A DNA stretch of 64,000 nucleotides from Branchiostoma floridae (lineage: Eukaryota; Chordata; Leptocardii; Amphioxiformes; Branchiostomatidae), in contig NW_023365931.1 in assembly GCF_000003815.2 (NCBI RefSeq), forward strand, positions 6,922 through 70,921, given 5' to 3'. Positions 1 to 10,545 of the stretch are shown one piece after another (the first letter of the stretch is position 1; each line of letters opens with the position of its first letter). Under the pieces are notes generated by a model that saw only the letters and a list, made by a program, of their open reading frames with translations, ran no database searches and had not been told where the DNA came from. The translations under genes were made by a program, and so were the position numbers.

Positions 1-555
1 ATAGTTTGCCTATTTCGGACACTTTTGAAAAATCAACATTTTAAGTTGAGGTTAGATGTGGTTAACTTTAAACGCGAATAACTCGCCAACAACAAGAGCT
101 ATCAAAAAACGGATTGCAGTGTTCAACTCCCCACAAAGAGACCTTTCTAATGATACCATAGTTTGCCTATTTCGGACACTTTTGAAAAATCAACATTTTG
201 GGTCGCGGTTAGGGGGACTTAGCTAAGAACCGGAATAATTCGCCAACAACAAGAGCTATCAAAAAACGGATTGCAGTGTTCAACTCCCCACAAAGAGACC
301 TTTCTAATGATACCATAGTTTGCCTATTTCGGACACTTTTGAAAAATCAACATTTTAAGTTGAGGTTAGATGTGGTTAACTTTAAACGCGAATAACTCGC
401 CAACAACAAGAGCTATCAAAAAACGGATTGTAGTGTTCAACTCCCCACAAAGAGACCTTTCTAACGATACCATAGTTTGCCAATTTCTGACACTTTTCAA
501 AAATCAACATTTTTGGTTACTGTTATCGGTGCATAGCTATAAACGCGAAAGTTGA
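1..555. repeat. Tandem satellite, 157-bp period, about 3.5 copies
   Basis: The word atagtttgcctatttcgg recurs at about 1, 158, 315 and 472, giving a 157-bp period. The array runs off the left edge. Copies 1 and 3 are nearly identical (aagttgaggttagatgtgg follows the shared core), while copy 2 differs in the same segment (gggtcgcggttaggggg). This suggests an alternating A-B-A higher-order unit of about 314 bp. The last copy decays after about 530. No coding potential was seen. Confidence 0.9.
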
Positions 556-1844
556 GGTTACGGTGACGTCATTTTTAAAATAGGGTCCTGCGGTATCATG
601 CGGAATTGCAGCCGACTCACACAGGCATGCAGCTGTAAGGGTCACAGCATACATACATCGACCGGACAAACTTAGCAATGTCATGCATACGATCTGAGAA
701 CCATAACTAGCATTAAGTGAAATTTTTGCTCCACCTGCTTTCATATGAAGGTATTATTCAAATGTGATTCAAAATTTTCGGTCGCACTATTTTTTTAGCC
801 CAACGTCATTGATGACTACGGGGGTCACGGATATTTACTTGTTAGAAGGTATCGTTTCGGAGTTTTTTTTTCGATTTGGAGACAATAAAAAAGGATCTTG
901 CGTATTTTAAAACATCGTTTTTTTGTAAATCTACTGTCGCTGACAAAATCAGTCAGTTGGCAAGGGAGTTACAGTGGTTGCATCTGGCAAGCAGTACACT
1001 TAACAAGGACAATGGCAGAGAGCACTTGGGCAGAGAGAAAGTATTATGGGACTGCACGGTAGAAGTCAGCCAAGACCACTCATCAAATTGAAGCCTACAA
1101 CGACCTGGCCAATTATACACGCCAACTATACACGCTTCTTGAAACGAGGCAAAAAATCCAAAATAGACGAAAGCTGGGTACTGTACACTCACAGATTTTT
1201 AGCAGGGCCGACAAAGAAACTGTTCGACAGCCAAGGTATTTTTTCCCGAGGACCTTAGATATAGCGCGCACTCCGGTGATTGTCATGCAGACTGTAGCTA
1301 AACTCTTCCTGTATGACAAATCACCGGAGTGCTTATCTAAGATCCTAAGGACATCTACCAAACATACAGCATACAACAGTTGGAAAAAAGAGCGGTGGAC
1401 ATACGGTAATACCAAACTAGCGGTAATACCAAACTAGACTTTGGGGATGGAGCAAACAGAAAGATGTATAGGGCGCTATCTAACTAAATCGAAACGACAG
1501 GAAGATTTGCCAAGGCGGACTAAGAAACAGTCAGAATGTGAGATGTGTCGTTGTACCAGAGACCCTATGACATGCAGACATGGAGCAACCAGCATCAAGG
1601 GACCATATCCAGCGGAGAATTAGACATAAAACAAGCAGAACAATAACAAGAACAACAGGAAATATAACTAGAAAACGCCTCCACCCATACGCTCATCCGT
1701 TCTCAAAGTTGAAATTCTATGAACGTTTGAAATATGAATAAAATATTTGGTTATGCGACGCTTTTCCGTAAAAAGCATAATAGACAGAGGTTCCTGAACC
1801 ATCCTGAGCTGTAAACATTCTCCATGTGAACGCATGACATAAAT
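556..1844. other. Intergenic, no gene recognised
   Basis: This stretch has only short overlapping open frames on both strands and no protein I recognise. It contains the inverted repeat listed separately. It may be decayed transposon sequence. Confidence 0.5.
1250..1350. repeat. Short inverted repeat (hairpin MITE or transposon remnant)
   Basis: A left arm reading ccttagata...actccggtgattgtcat is matched by a right arm atgacaaatcaccggagt...tatctaagatcctaagg in reverse complement. The arms are about 35 nt with a few mismatches and a loop of roughly 30 nt. No target duplication was identified. Confidence 0.7.
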
Positions 1845-2056
1845 TACTGTAAATGCAGAGATGTTCGCGGTGGTTTTATGTTCGCGGTTTTCGCGGTGAC
1901 CACCTCAACGCGAACTTAAAACCACCGCGAATATTTTTCCATTGTAGTATGAAACTGCAGTCTATTGCGCTAGCGCGAAATTAAAACCACCGCGAACACT
2001 TCATTTTCCCGCTACCGCGAAAGTAAATCCCCGCGAACTTCAATACATTTACAGTA
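1845..2056. mobile_element. TACTGTAAATGCA MITE, copy 1
   Basis: This is a non-autonomous element of about 210 bp with short terminal inverted repeats TACTGTAAATGCA / (T)GCATTTACAGTA. The interior is rich in cgcggtggtttt and aaaaccaccgcgaa blocks that are themselves partly palindromic. The same family recurs at 4171, 40097, 40852, 45769 and, in part, 61968. Confidence 0.85.
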
Positions 2057-2135
2057 TCAGTATCACAAGCAGCAACATAGCAGTAAACTGTCGCGCGCGC
2101 AAAGTTGGCTCGAAAACATTCGATACCATGTCATA

Positions 2136-2272
2136 NNNNNNNNNNNNNNNNNNNNNNNNNNNNNNNNNNNNNNNNNNNNNNNNNNNNNNNNNNNNNNNNN
2201 NNNNNNNNNNNNNNNNNNNNNNNNNNNNNNNNNNNNNNNNNNNNNNNNNNNNNNNNNNNNNNNNNNNNNNNN
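2136..2272. other. Assembly gap (137 N)
   Basis: This is a run of N. Sequence to the right (2273-2390) resembles the right half of the Mutator-like MITE family, so the gap probably hides part of a repeat. Confidence 0.99.
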
Positions 2273-2390
2273 CTCTGCCAGAAGTTAGCCGGCTCCGGTG
2301 TCTGTTTGACTCACTTTGACCGGCTATACTCTCGGAGTTGGCCAGCTTTGAGACTATTCCTAAGGCACCGTAGGGTCTGCTTGGAGACTA
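2273..2390. mobile_element. Partial diverged Mutator-like MITE (right half)
   Basis: The end ...ccgtagggtctgcttggagacta is a diverged version of the right terminal repeat seen at 6644 and 48912 (ccgtaggatctgcttggagatta). The left half is in the N gap or missing. It is followed to about 2995 by sequence in which I see no gene. Confidence 0.6.
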
Positions 2391-3006
2391 TGGTGTGTCC
2401 GGGTGAGGCTGCAACAAACTGAAATAGTAGAATAGAACGTTGAATGTGTCGCTGCAACAAAACACAGGTGTTGACAATGTATATCTGTTCTCAAAAGCAA
2501 CAATCTTAGATTTCTGAAACATTCAGTACAGTTTTTCTCCAATCTTTTTTCTACAGACCGCCTCCTTGTTTTCTTTTTAATGATAAATAATCGGGGAAAA
2601 TATACCAGACATGAAACGAGCACGGATAAAAGCACATTTTGTCGTCTACACTGCATATAAAAAAAGGAAACATATCATGCGCCATTTTTCTTAATTCAGT
2701 TGACTTAAATAGGAGGTATATCAGTATATCTGACCTATCTGCAACACCGTCACATTTTCTAAAAATTCGAGCTACTTACCAAACTTTGTCCGGCCATTTT
2801 CGTCAGTGTTATCCCAGTAGCCATTATCTGCAGTTTTTCGTGAAAACTTCCCGCGAAAACACAAAGAAAACTAGCAATTATTGGGTACCAGAAGTCCAAC
2901 CTTTGAGCACGTCGTGTACGAGGCGTTCACTACCCACGCCATAGCATGAATGCAACACCTGGCCAACTAGCGTCATGTGGCGGGAATTTCATTATAACGA
3001 GACGTG
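2391..3006. other. Intergenic, nothing recognised
   Basis: Short open frames on both strands are not supported by splice signals or any recognisable family. Confidence 0.4.
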
Positions 3007-3240
3007 TTAGACACGTGGCTTTCGTGATTGGCTGGTGGCTGGACATGATTAGACAAGGGGCGTTTGTGATTGGCTGGTGGCTGGACGTGATTAGACAAGG
3101 GGCGTTCGTGATTGGCTACCCACGGGTGACTGGCCGTGATTAGACACGGGGCGTTCGTAATTGGCTGGTGGCTGGACGTGATTAGACAAGGGGCGTTCGT
3201 GATTGGCTGGGTGACTGGACGTGATTTGACACGGGGCGGC
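3007..3240. repeat. Minisatellite, about 42-bp unit, 5-6 copies
   Basis: The unit is gtgattggctggtggctgg followed by acgtgattagacaaggggcgttc. Copies differ by point changes and one variant (gctacccacgggtgactggcc). Every unit carries ATTGGCT, an inverted CCAAT-box word, so the array is a row of potential NF-Y sites. There is no evidence that it acts as one. Confidence 0.9.
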
Positions 3241-3367
3241 GTTGTGTGGCCAAATATACTTACATTTGCCGTGACTCCCCACTATCATACTGAAGATCTA
3301 AGTTTCGAGAATTATAAATGTATATACATGACATTGTGCGGTTTCCCGAGATTGCGTAATCCCCTAA

Positions 3368-3368
<1 letters not shown>

Positions 3369-3436
<68 letters not shown>

Positions 3437-3502
3437 CATCTCCATATATGTATATATGTCTATCTATCTATCTATCTATCTCTATATATCTCTATATATA
3501 TT

Positions 3503-3562
<60 letters not shown>

Positions 3563-3567
3563 GATAT

Positions 3568-3622
<55 letters not shown>
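3369..3622. repeat. Compound microsatellite with inverted symmetry
   Basis: (TATC)n runs to about 3480, then (TC)n, then (TA)n, then (GATA)n to about 3620. Because TATC and GATA are complementary, the two halves form a large inverted repeat around the TC/TA centre. Apparent open frames here are low-complexity artefacts. Confidence 0.95.
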
Positions 3623-4170
3623 TACTAGCCGGTGTAATTGCGGTCCGGCGTAACACACCAGCTTTGCAGGCCCGCCGTTTGTTTATTTGCTTGTTTGTTT
3701 GTTTGTTTGTGAACAACATGACTGACAAAGCTGTCGATGGATCTTTATGATACTAGTATTTAGAAGTTGTGGAAAGCAATGACATATGATAGTGTTTGAC
3801 CTACTGAGGCTTAGTCAAACTATGTTATTTGGACAGTTAAGATTATAAACTGATAAGGTACATTGTATATGGAGGACCTTTAATATGAAATGACAAACCT
3901 TTATAAAACGTAATTATAAGTCATTAAGTTATGAGGTCGTTGTACTAATTTAGTTAGATATAATACATGAAACACATATTTTAACAGTCTGCCAACCGAA
4001 TGTTTCATATGTGGGTTTGTCCAGCGCATTGTATGCCGACAGTGCCAACTACATAAGCAGTTATTTTTACAGTTCGTAATAGCGAGTAGAATGGGTAATA
4101 AACATGTAACGTTACAAACAATTGTGTACAGTTATCTATACGCCTTTGGCAAGTCTACAGTGTACAGTGT
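3623..4170. other. Intergenic, nothing recognised
   Basis: AT-rich single-copy-looking DNA with no gene seen. A short (TTTG)n tract lies near 3680. Confidence 0.4.
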
Positions 4171-4367
4171 TTCTGTTAATGCAGAAGATTTCGTGGTGGT
4201 TTAATGTTGGCGGTTTTCGCGGTGGTCGCTTCACCGCGAACATAAAACCACCGCGAACAATTTTTCCATGGCAGTAAGAGACAACAGTGCATGGTACTAC
4301 CGCGAAATAAAAACCACCGCGAAAAGTCCCTTTTCCCGCTACCGCTAAATTAAATGCATTTACAGTA
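4171..4367. mobile_element. TACTGTAAATGCA MITE, copy 2
   Basis: This is the same family as 1845-2056, with cgcggtggtcgcttcaccg and aaaaccaccgcgaa blocks, ending tgcatttacagtatct. It lies about 25 bp beyond the stop codon of the minus-strand gene at 4392. Confidence 0.85.
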
Positions 4368-4391
4368 TCTAGAATTCTATATCATTTTAGA

Positions 4392-7196
4392 CTAGTACAT
4401 TACACTAGCGGTCACTACACCCGCCATCTGCGGGTCGATGTTCTTCAGTTCCCGATACAGGTCCTGGTAGAACGGCTTGTTGATGGAGCGGAGGGTGTTG
4501 GGTGCGAGCGGGTTGAGGTTGGGCTGGGTGATCAGGACACGGAACACGCTGGTGTTGAATGCCTGGTAGGTGCTGCAGTCTTTGTCCCACGGGTGGAGAG
4601 AGAACCTGGGAGAGAGGTACAGGTGATCGGAATCATCGGGATCGTTCGTGATTATAAATAGGGGAGGGGGATTATAGTATCCGTGTGTTGTATCTATATC
4701 TATGTTGTCGATATAACCGCCCTTCGGCGTACCGCACCAACCCAACTTCGCTAGCATGCGGCACGGCAGCAGATAGCTTGTTTTACTACACTGAGTGGTT
4801 TAACGACAACTTAACAAAGAAGTATAGATATTCAAAGTATAATGGTAAAATAAGGTTTCAAAGAGGCAAGTGGTTAACAAAGAACTGTTGTCCTTAGCTA
4901 AAGCTCTTATCTGCAAACGATTTGGTAGCCTCTCAGTGATGCTAGCTTTCTCAAGGAAATACTGAGTGGTTCTACTTTCGTGATGAGGGGGGACACAAGC
5001 TTAGTCTCGTTTGGGATTGTATTCTTTCCACTTCAGCGACATCTAGCGGTGCTTAGCTGCAAGGCATGGGAGGTAGAACCAGGCTCATAGCCCAGAGGAA
5101 GGTAGCAGAAGAAATGCTGAAACGGCTAACAGGGCCAGGCTAACAGTTTCGGTTATGTGAGGAGAACTTTGTTAGCCATTGGTTGACCATCTAGAGTAAA
5201 CTATTCAAAGAAGATTACCCACCTAACGCGTGACCACTCACTGCTGCCATGATGGTCCACACTGTGTACAATGGTGTGGTTAAACAGTGGGTCCAGCAAC
5301 TTCGGGGCGATCCCGTGGCGCTCCACTACGACCTGTAGCGCCAGCCTCGATCTGTTGGCGAGGGGATGAAAGTGAGTCTCGTGTGCATGCATTTGGGCAT
5401 TTTGTGACGTGATTTTTTAAAAATTAAGTGAGAGGTTTGTTTGCACAAGGTAAATAGGGCATTGTTTGTTTAAATTCATTGTTCGTCCGAAACAAAACTG
5501 GTCGATGGTCTGAGGGAAAATAAAATTAAGACGTAACGTACAAGAACTATTGACTATGACGATCTGTAAGGTTTAGTCTACTTCTCCCAGAAGCAGTCAT
5601 GCTTATGAATAATTGTTTAAATTGTGCCACAGATTAATTGTGACTTCCCATGACTCTGATCCCACAAACAAGCAAACAAACAAACAAACAAACACAAAAA
5701 AAGATAATACTTTAACCTCACAACTAGGGGTGGGTACCGGTACAGAAAATTCAGGTCCAGGTCCGGTCCAGGTTCTCGGGATTCAGGTCCAGGTCCGGAC
5801 CTGAACCTGGACCTGATTCATTATGTGAAAGCACGTTAATGGACGATGCTAAAAAAATTGTCCATTTCGCAACAAAAAAAAAAGAATGTTTTGTGGAGTA
5901 TTTGACTCCCAATGGCCGTTCTAAAATCCTGCAAGACTAACTGCCTCTGTACCATTGACTGTAAAACTTTGTAGACGCGACTATAAACTCTAGTCTGCTT
6001 CGCTCTAGTTATTTTCTTCGACCGGTAAGCCCCAAAACGTGTGAATTCCTGATCATATATTCTGTTCATTTTCCGATAGGGTCTACATCCGATTCACCTA
6101 ATTTTTTCAAGGTCCGGATTTTCCGGACCGGTACAATAAGAAAAAAACGGTTTTGTACACTGTACCGGTACCCAGCCCTACTCACAATCAGCCCTACTCT
6201 TAACCAACCTTAACAGTTTGCCGGCAAAGCTGTCCTTCCCGTGTGACTTCCAGCTGTGCACGGCTTGGTGCCCTTCCATTGCACTCATATTCCTGCTCTC
6301 CTCCACTACACTCTCTCTGATACAAGCGCCTCCGTACCGGAAGTATCGGGACATGTTCCCGTCCCACTCCAGCACACTCAGCGACGAATGGAGGAGCACT
6401 AATCTCCAAGCAGATCCTACGGTAGCATAAGACAGTATTAAAAGCTGCCAGAGGAGTGAAGCTGGCTTAGGAGTGTGTTTTGCTACCCNNNNNNNNNNNN
6501 NNNNNNNNNNNNNNNNNNNNNNNNNNNNNNNNNNNNNNNNNNNNNNNNNNNNNNNNNNNNNNNNNNNNNNNNNNNNNNNNNNNNNNNNTCCTCTGGCAGC
6601 TTTTGATCCTGTCTTATGCTACCGTAGGATCTGCTTGGAGATTAGAGGAGCACGTAATGTAACGGAATGGAAGTGTAGCTGGACTCTTGGAGAGCCTTTA
6701 CATCGTTATCCACGATGTGTCGGACCAGGCTATTGGAGAACAGATGCGACTTGGTGTGCATGGAGTGAATATGGTAAAAGTAGATGGTTGAAAAGATCTG
6801 AGATCTGTCGCTGACTTCAACTCCGTTGCGAGTGAAACGCAAAACCTGGACGCCGTTCTTCCCTGTCTTGTACCTCAGTGACATGTTCTTCAGCTTGTGT
6901 CCCCCGGAAGCACACAGCTTACAATCATAAACTGTTACTTCATATTCGCCCGACTTGCCGTCTGTTGCAGGGCGTATCAGCATAGCCATGGTCGTATTCT
7001 CAATGTAGCCAACAATGTCTGTGTCGGTTGGTGCTCGTAATACGAACAGAAGGTAGAGAGAATAGAGGACTGCGTATAACCACCTTATGTAGTACATGGG
7101 GCTCTGCAGGAGGTAGTGACGTCGAAAGAGGTGCTGAACACTTGGGGTGCAGTCACAGTCGTCTATACGGGGGAGGATTTCAGATGTCCTTGTCAT
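4392..7196 (-). CDS. Unrecognised gene, probably membrane-anchored protein, interrupted by a MITE
   Basis: I do not recognise this protein. Three coding blocks join in phase. The first runs 7196 to 6645, meets a MITE (6644-6400), and resumes in the same frame from the target duplication (6399) to 6209. Exon 2 is 5351-5223 and exon 3 is 4605-4392 with a TAG stop. The 6209/5351 junction completes an AGA codon and the 5223/4605 junction an AGG codon. The exon 3 acceptor ctctctcccag is strong. An N-terminal hydrophobic stretch (MYYIRWLYAVLYSLYLLFVL, starting at 7097) looks like a signal anchor, followed by a domain with two nearby cysteines (CKLC) and several N-glycosylation sequons (NTT, NMS, NTS). 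The C-terminal part (HPWDKDCSTYQAFNTSVFR) contains no known motif. The first ATG could be 7196 or 7097, and upstream exons may be missing. With the MITE in place the frame hits TAA at its first bases. Confidence 0.5.
5725..6180. mobile_element. hAT-type MITE in the intron of the 4392-7196 gene
   Basis: The terminal inverted repeats read tagggctgggtaccggtaca on the right (as reverse complement) and taggggtgggtaccggtaca on the left. They are flanked by an 8-bp target duplication, ctcacaac (5717-5724) and ctcacaat (6181-6188), with one mismatch. An 8-bp duplication with this GGGTACCGGTAC end is typical of hAT elements. The interior has a ggtccaggtccgg palindrome. The element ends about 28 bp from the donor of the upstream exon. 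Confidence 0.85.
6400..6644. mobile_element. Mutator-like MITE inside an open reading frame
   Basis: The terminal repeats taatctccaagcagatccta and its reverse complement lie at the two ends, flanked by a perfect 9-bp duplication gaggagcac (6391-6399 and 6645-6653). A 100-N gap (6489-6588) covers the middle. Long terminal repeats with a 9-bp duplication point to the Mutator/MULE group (inference). A sister copy is at 48725-48912. Confidence 0.85.
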
Positions 7197-8078
7197 CTTT
7201 TGTGTTTGTTATCAGCAGAACTGGTAGAACTGGTAGCGAAGGGCACTTTTCGATTGAGCGAACCTTTAGAAAAGTAAGCACCACAAAAATTAATGAGGTG
7301 AACGTTTATACATGAAGTGGATTAGACTCAACTTAATATCTAAAATGCAGTGTTTGTGACAAGCGGCTTGGTGTCTAGCAATCAGCAGCATTTGTGCTCT
7401 TTCATATTGCCAAAAAGCTAAATTTGCCATCGACGGGAGCGACGGAAAGGCTTTGTTGATTTGATAATTTACCGTAAATAATTGCATTCCTATGGTCACC
7501 TTTGCCTTTATTTACTTATTTTTTTACTGAGCGCTTATTCACGATTCTAACATCAAGTTCTCTAGAATCGGGAAAGGGGGTTTTCGTACTGGCGTGACAA
7601 CTCCATACCGATCGCCCCCAAGTGTACTAATGGCGGGCTTGCGAGACGACGACACATAGCACGGAACCCCCTTTCCTGGCATTAGAGAACCATGCTCAAC
7701 GTTGCAAATTGCTGATCACCACCCCTCCCCCTCCACACTCATACAATGACACGAATAAATAAAAGCCTGAGCGCTATCAGAAGTGAAGGAGGATATTACA
7801 TTTGTTTTTACTACCTTGTCGCCGAGCATTTAAACTGCTTTATATTATCATAAATTATAATATCGAACACGCAAGATTTACCATTTACAAGATATCGTAG
7901 CTTACTTAACAACTATCACAAAGTTCGCTACAGTTTTAGGAAATTCAAAAGAATAAAACCTTTCTCAAAAATGCCAGCCGTAGCCTACCTCGACTTTCGT
8001 GGAACTTCGGGTTGCGTCAGTCCAGTGCAGTGCAGCCGATGTGGCCCACAGTGTCAGCGAGGGAGCTTCAGGCAGTAA
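7197..8078. other. Intergenic, mostly unassigned
   Basis: I see no confident gene. It may contain upstream exons or the promoter of the minus-strand gene at 4392-7196. An inverted repeat at 7557-7690 is listed separately. Confidence 0.35.
7557..7690. repeat. Imperfect inverted repeat
   Basis: gttctctagaatcgggaaag near 7557 pairs with the reverse complement of the segment ending ggcattagagaac at 7690. The arms are about 27 nt and the loop is unrelated. It is probably a decayed MITE. Confidence 0.5.
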
Positions 8079-8642
8079 CAGAGGCGGCGGCAGCAAATTT
8101 CTTTTGTGGGGGCAAAATATTGGTGATAGATTTGTGAGCATGTAACTTATCGCGTCCTGTGTTCCGCCTGGATATGCCGAGTGGAGTTCATGTCGTGACA
8201 TCACAGACCGCCTACCGTGACGACGCACCCTTTCCTACTCGATGACCAAGCATCCCCCTTCCTGTATATATTTTGTTCTATTCCCGGTAAAAAAACATGG
8301 TAAGAGGGATATGCCTTTTACCAGGAATAGAACAAAGAACAGGAAGGGGGATGCTTGGTCCGTGTCAACGCCGACACTCCCCCAATACATTTTCACCTTG
8401 TCCAGCGCTTTAGGCACGGGCCGTCTCAAGGTAGGTTTGGGGAAATTTAAAATCTGGACCCCTTGAAACACCATTTCCTGCATTTTCTGGGGCAAATTTT
8501 GCTGGTGGACTAGCTAGGTTTACGAAATTTCAATTGGTGAAAATATACAGATGGGTTTCAGCTTGATTTTTTGTGGGGGCCATGCCCCCACAACATATTT
8601 TTGTGGGGGCGACTGCCCCGGGCCACTGTGCCGCCGCCACTG
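8079..8642. mobile_element. Possible DNA transposon with CAG(A/T)GGCGGCGGCA ends
   Basis: The left end cagaggcggcggcagc and the right end (reverse complement cagtggcggcggcacagtgg) are similar, and both are followed inside by tttttgtgggggc blocks. No target duplication was found, so the boundaries are uncertain. A separate snap-back element (8244-8360) is nested inside. Confidence 0.45.
8244..8360. repeat. Snap-back palindrome, about 45-bp arms
   Basis: gaccaagcatcccccttcct...ttctattcccggtaaaa is followed after about 23 nt by ttttaccaggaatagaac...gaagggggatgcttggtc. The arms are near-perfect complements and could fold into a long hairpin. Confidence 0.85.
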
Positions 8643-9150
8643 ACTAAGGTTAAGTGACTGTGATTTAGGTGGGTCTGCATGCTCTTTTGCGTAAGGCGTA
8701 GGCAGCCTATTTCCCGTAATTCGTAGTGAAAACCATCTTATCTAAGTAAATCGTAGCGAGGCGACGAAATTTAGCGTAATTGCCTCCCTTGATTTAATAG
8801 CGTAAGACGTAGGGGGTTCTCAGTGAATTCAGCTTAAATCGTTGTCAGGAACCCCCATGCTGACCCTCATTTAGGTTTATTCAACTTTAAGTAATGCAAG
8901 CACAGTGGCTCTACTGGCTGACAACAGGAAGTATACAATTATACCATTTACGATGTTCACTTCAGAATGCCAGATCTGATCATAGTCTCCGAATGCACTT
9001 TCTTTTCGTTTTGATAACATTCGAAGGTGATTGATTTAGACACGTGATGATCAAGTAACATTTATTTGTTAGTTAACCCAATAAACACAACATCAAAACG
9101 ACCAAATCCCCCCCACCCGACAACTCAAATGCCTGTCCTCACTTTAGGCC
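8643..9150. other. Intergenic, nothing recognised
   Basis: No gene or clear repeat was identified, only short open frames. Confidence 0.4.
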
Positions 9151-9485
9151 ACAGCAAGTAAATTCTATGTATGACATCAGCGCGCGCATTAATTTTCGCC
9201 TGATTTCAGAAAGAAAAAAAAAATTTTCTTCAGAGATGGTCAACATGACGAGAAAGTACCAAAATGGGCAAATATGTTGTGTTGTAGGCTAAAGGTTGCA
9301 TGTGTAGAAGTGACAATAGCCAGGTAGCCATGACTGTAGTTATAGAAGTGAAATTAAAAAATTAGTTAGATAGTTGTAAAAGTGGCCCCAATATGGAAGC
9401 CATGCGTGTTGTTGCCATGTTGGTAAGTGATACCAGTCTACCACACTAGTGTCACCTTTGCTACACTAGTACACCAAGGTCCAAC
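9151..9485. repeat. Interspersed repeat family, copy 1
   Basis: The words cattaattttcgcctgattt, atagttgtaaaagtg, caatatggaagccatg and taccacactagtgt occur in the same order at 25481-25795, and partly at 23395-23480. The family is unclassified. The Penelope-like element at 9486-10647 is inserted at its right side. Confidence 0.7.
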
Positions 9486-9540
9486 CTAGGTCATCCTATA
9501 TTAGCATGAAAGCTCATCTGTGTTGATAGAATACATATTG

Positions 9541-9700
9541 AAGTTTTTTAACTGTAGTACAACACAAATTATTCTCACCTCGAATTTTCAGTCGCTCTTC
9601 CGTCGACCTTCTTCAGGAGTGACGATTCAGTTACTCTGATCACGTGACTTAGAGACACGTGATTCGAGTAACGAATCATAAATGCCTGGCAGACGATATC
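9541..9700 (-). repeat. Left inverted terminal repeat of the PLE
   Basis: This 160-bp sequence is the reverse complement of 10472-10631 with about two mismatches. It contains the last codons of the PLE frame in antisense and, on the minus strand, a hammerhead ribozyme core at 9575-9622. Confidence 0.92.
9575..9622 (-). ncRNA. Hammerhead-type ribozyme core (left PLE end)
   Basis: This is the inverted copy of the motif at 10550-10597. Read on the minus strand it has CTGAAGA, a helix II, GAAA, an AATT palindrome, C17 and a closing helix I. One base in the helix II loop differs from the right copy, outside the conserved core. Confidence 0.68.
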
Positions 9701-10545
9701 ACTGTGACACTGTGACAGTGGTTAAAGAGGACGGTTCTCTGGGCATTGACATTTATCGCAAACCAACCCACACAGACCAGTATTTGAACTTTGAGTCTAA
9801 CCACCCCTTAGAGCACAAACTTAGCGTAGTCAGAACACTTTTACACCGTACCAATACTATCATCACTTACCCGCTCAACAGACAAAAAGAAACATTACAC
9901 ATAACACAAGCACTTAAGCAGTGTGGATACCCGTCTTGGGCTATAATTTGTATAAACAAAGCTACGGCACCCAGGTCCACTGTTCCCTGTGACCACAACC
10001 CGAACCCTGCCACGCGCCAGAACAACAGAGGGTTTGTCGTCCTGCCCTATGTGAAGGGCGTCTCGGAAGACCTCCGTAGGATTTTCGCGAGCCACAACGT
10101 ACAAACCTGTTTTAGACCTACGCGAACCCTACGACAGTCACTGGTGACACCAAAAGACAAAACAAAGAAGGAGGATAAGTGTGGCGTGATATACCACATC
10201 CCGTGTCAGGGAAGAAATACCCGTGGTCCCTGCCAAGAATCATACATTGGGGAAACTGAGCGCTCGCTCAAGACTAGGTTCTTGGAGCACAGGAGAAAGA
10301 GTTCGGCCTCGTCGGAGGTATCACAACACATTCATATTGAGTAACCGTGACATTTCATCAGCTTGGACAAAGTACAAATATTGGACACCGAATCGGATTA
10401 CTTTGCGAGGGGGGTAAAGGAGGCCATCTACATAAGAGCACATCAGCCGACACTCAACAGAGACGGGGGCCGATATCGTCTGCCAGGCATTTATGATTCG
10501 TTACTCGAATCACGTGTCTCTAAGTCACGTGATCAGAGTAACTGA
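9682..10545 (+). pseudogene. C-terminal Penelope RT fragment with GIY-YIG endonuclease
   Basis: An open frame of 220 codons runs 9682-10344. It then meets two in-frame stops (10342-10344 and 10348-10350) and continues in the same frame to 10545, so together they form one decayed 3' end. The first 40 residues match the end of PLE reverse transcriptase (GIDIYRKPTHTDQYLNFESN, with HPLEHKLSVVRTL). A GIY-YIG endonuclease follows from about residue 165, with KCGVIYHIPC, then CQESYIGETERSLKTRFLEH. The tail LDKVQILDTESDYFARGVKE with ARGVKEAIYIRAHQPTLNRD is typical of PLE C-termini. The RT catalytic core is absent. The ATG lies inside the left inverted repeat, so the apparent start is fortuitous. Confidence 0.85.

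Noticed and set aside
1-3240. Tandem repeats considered as CRISPR arrays
   Set aside because: They are direct tandem units without unique spacers, in a eukaryotic genome.
10342-10350. Frameshift in the Penelope frame
   Set aside because: The downstream coding block is in the same frame. The interruption is two in-frame stop codons, not a shift.
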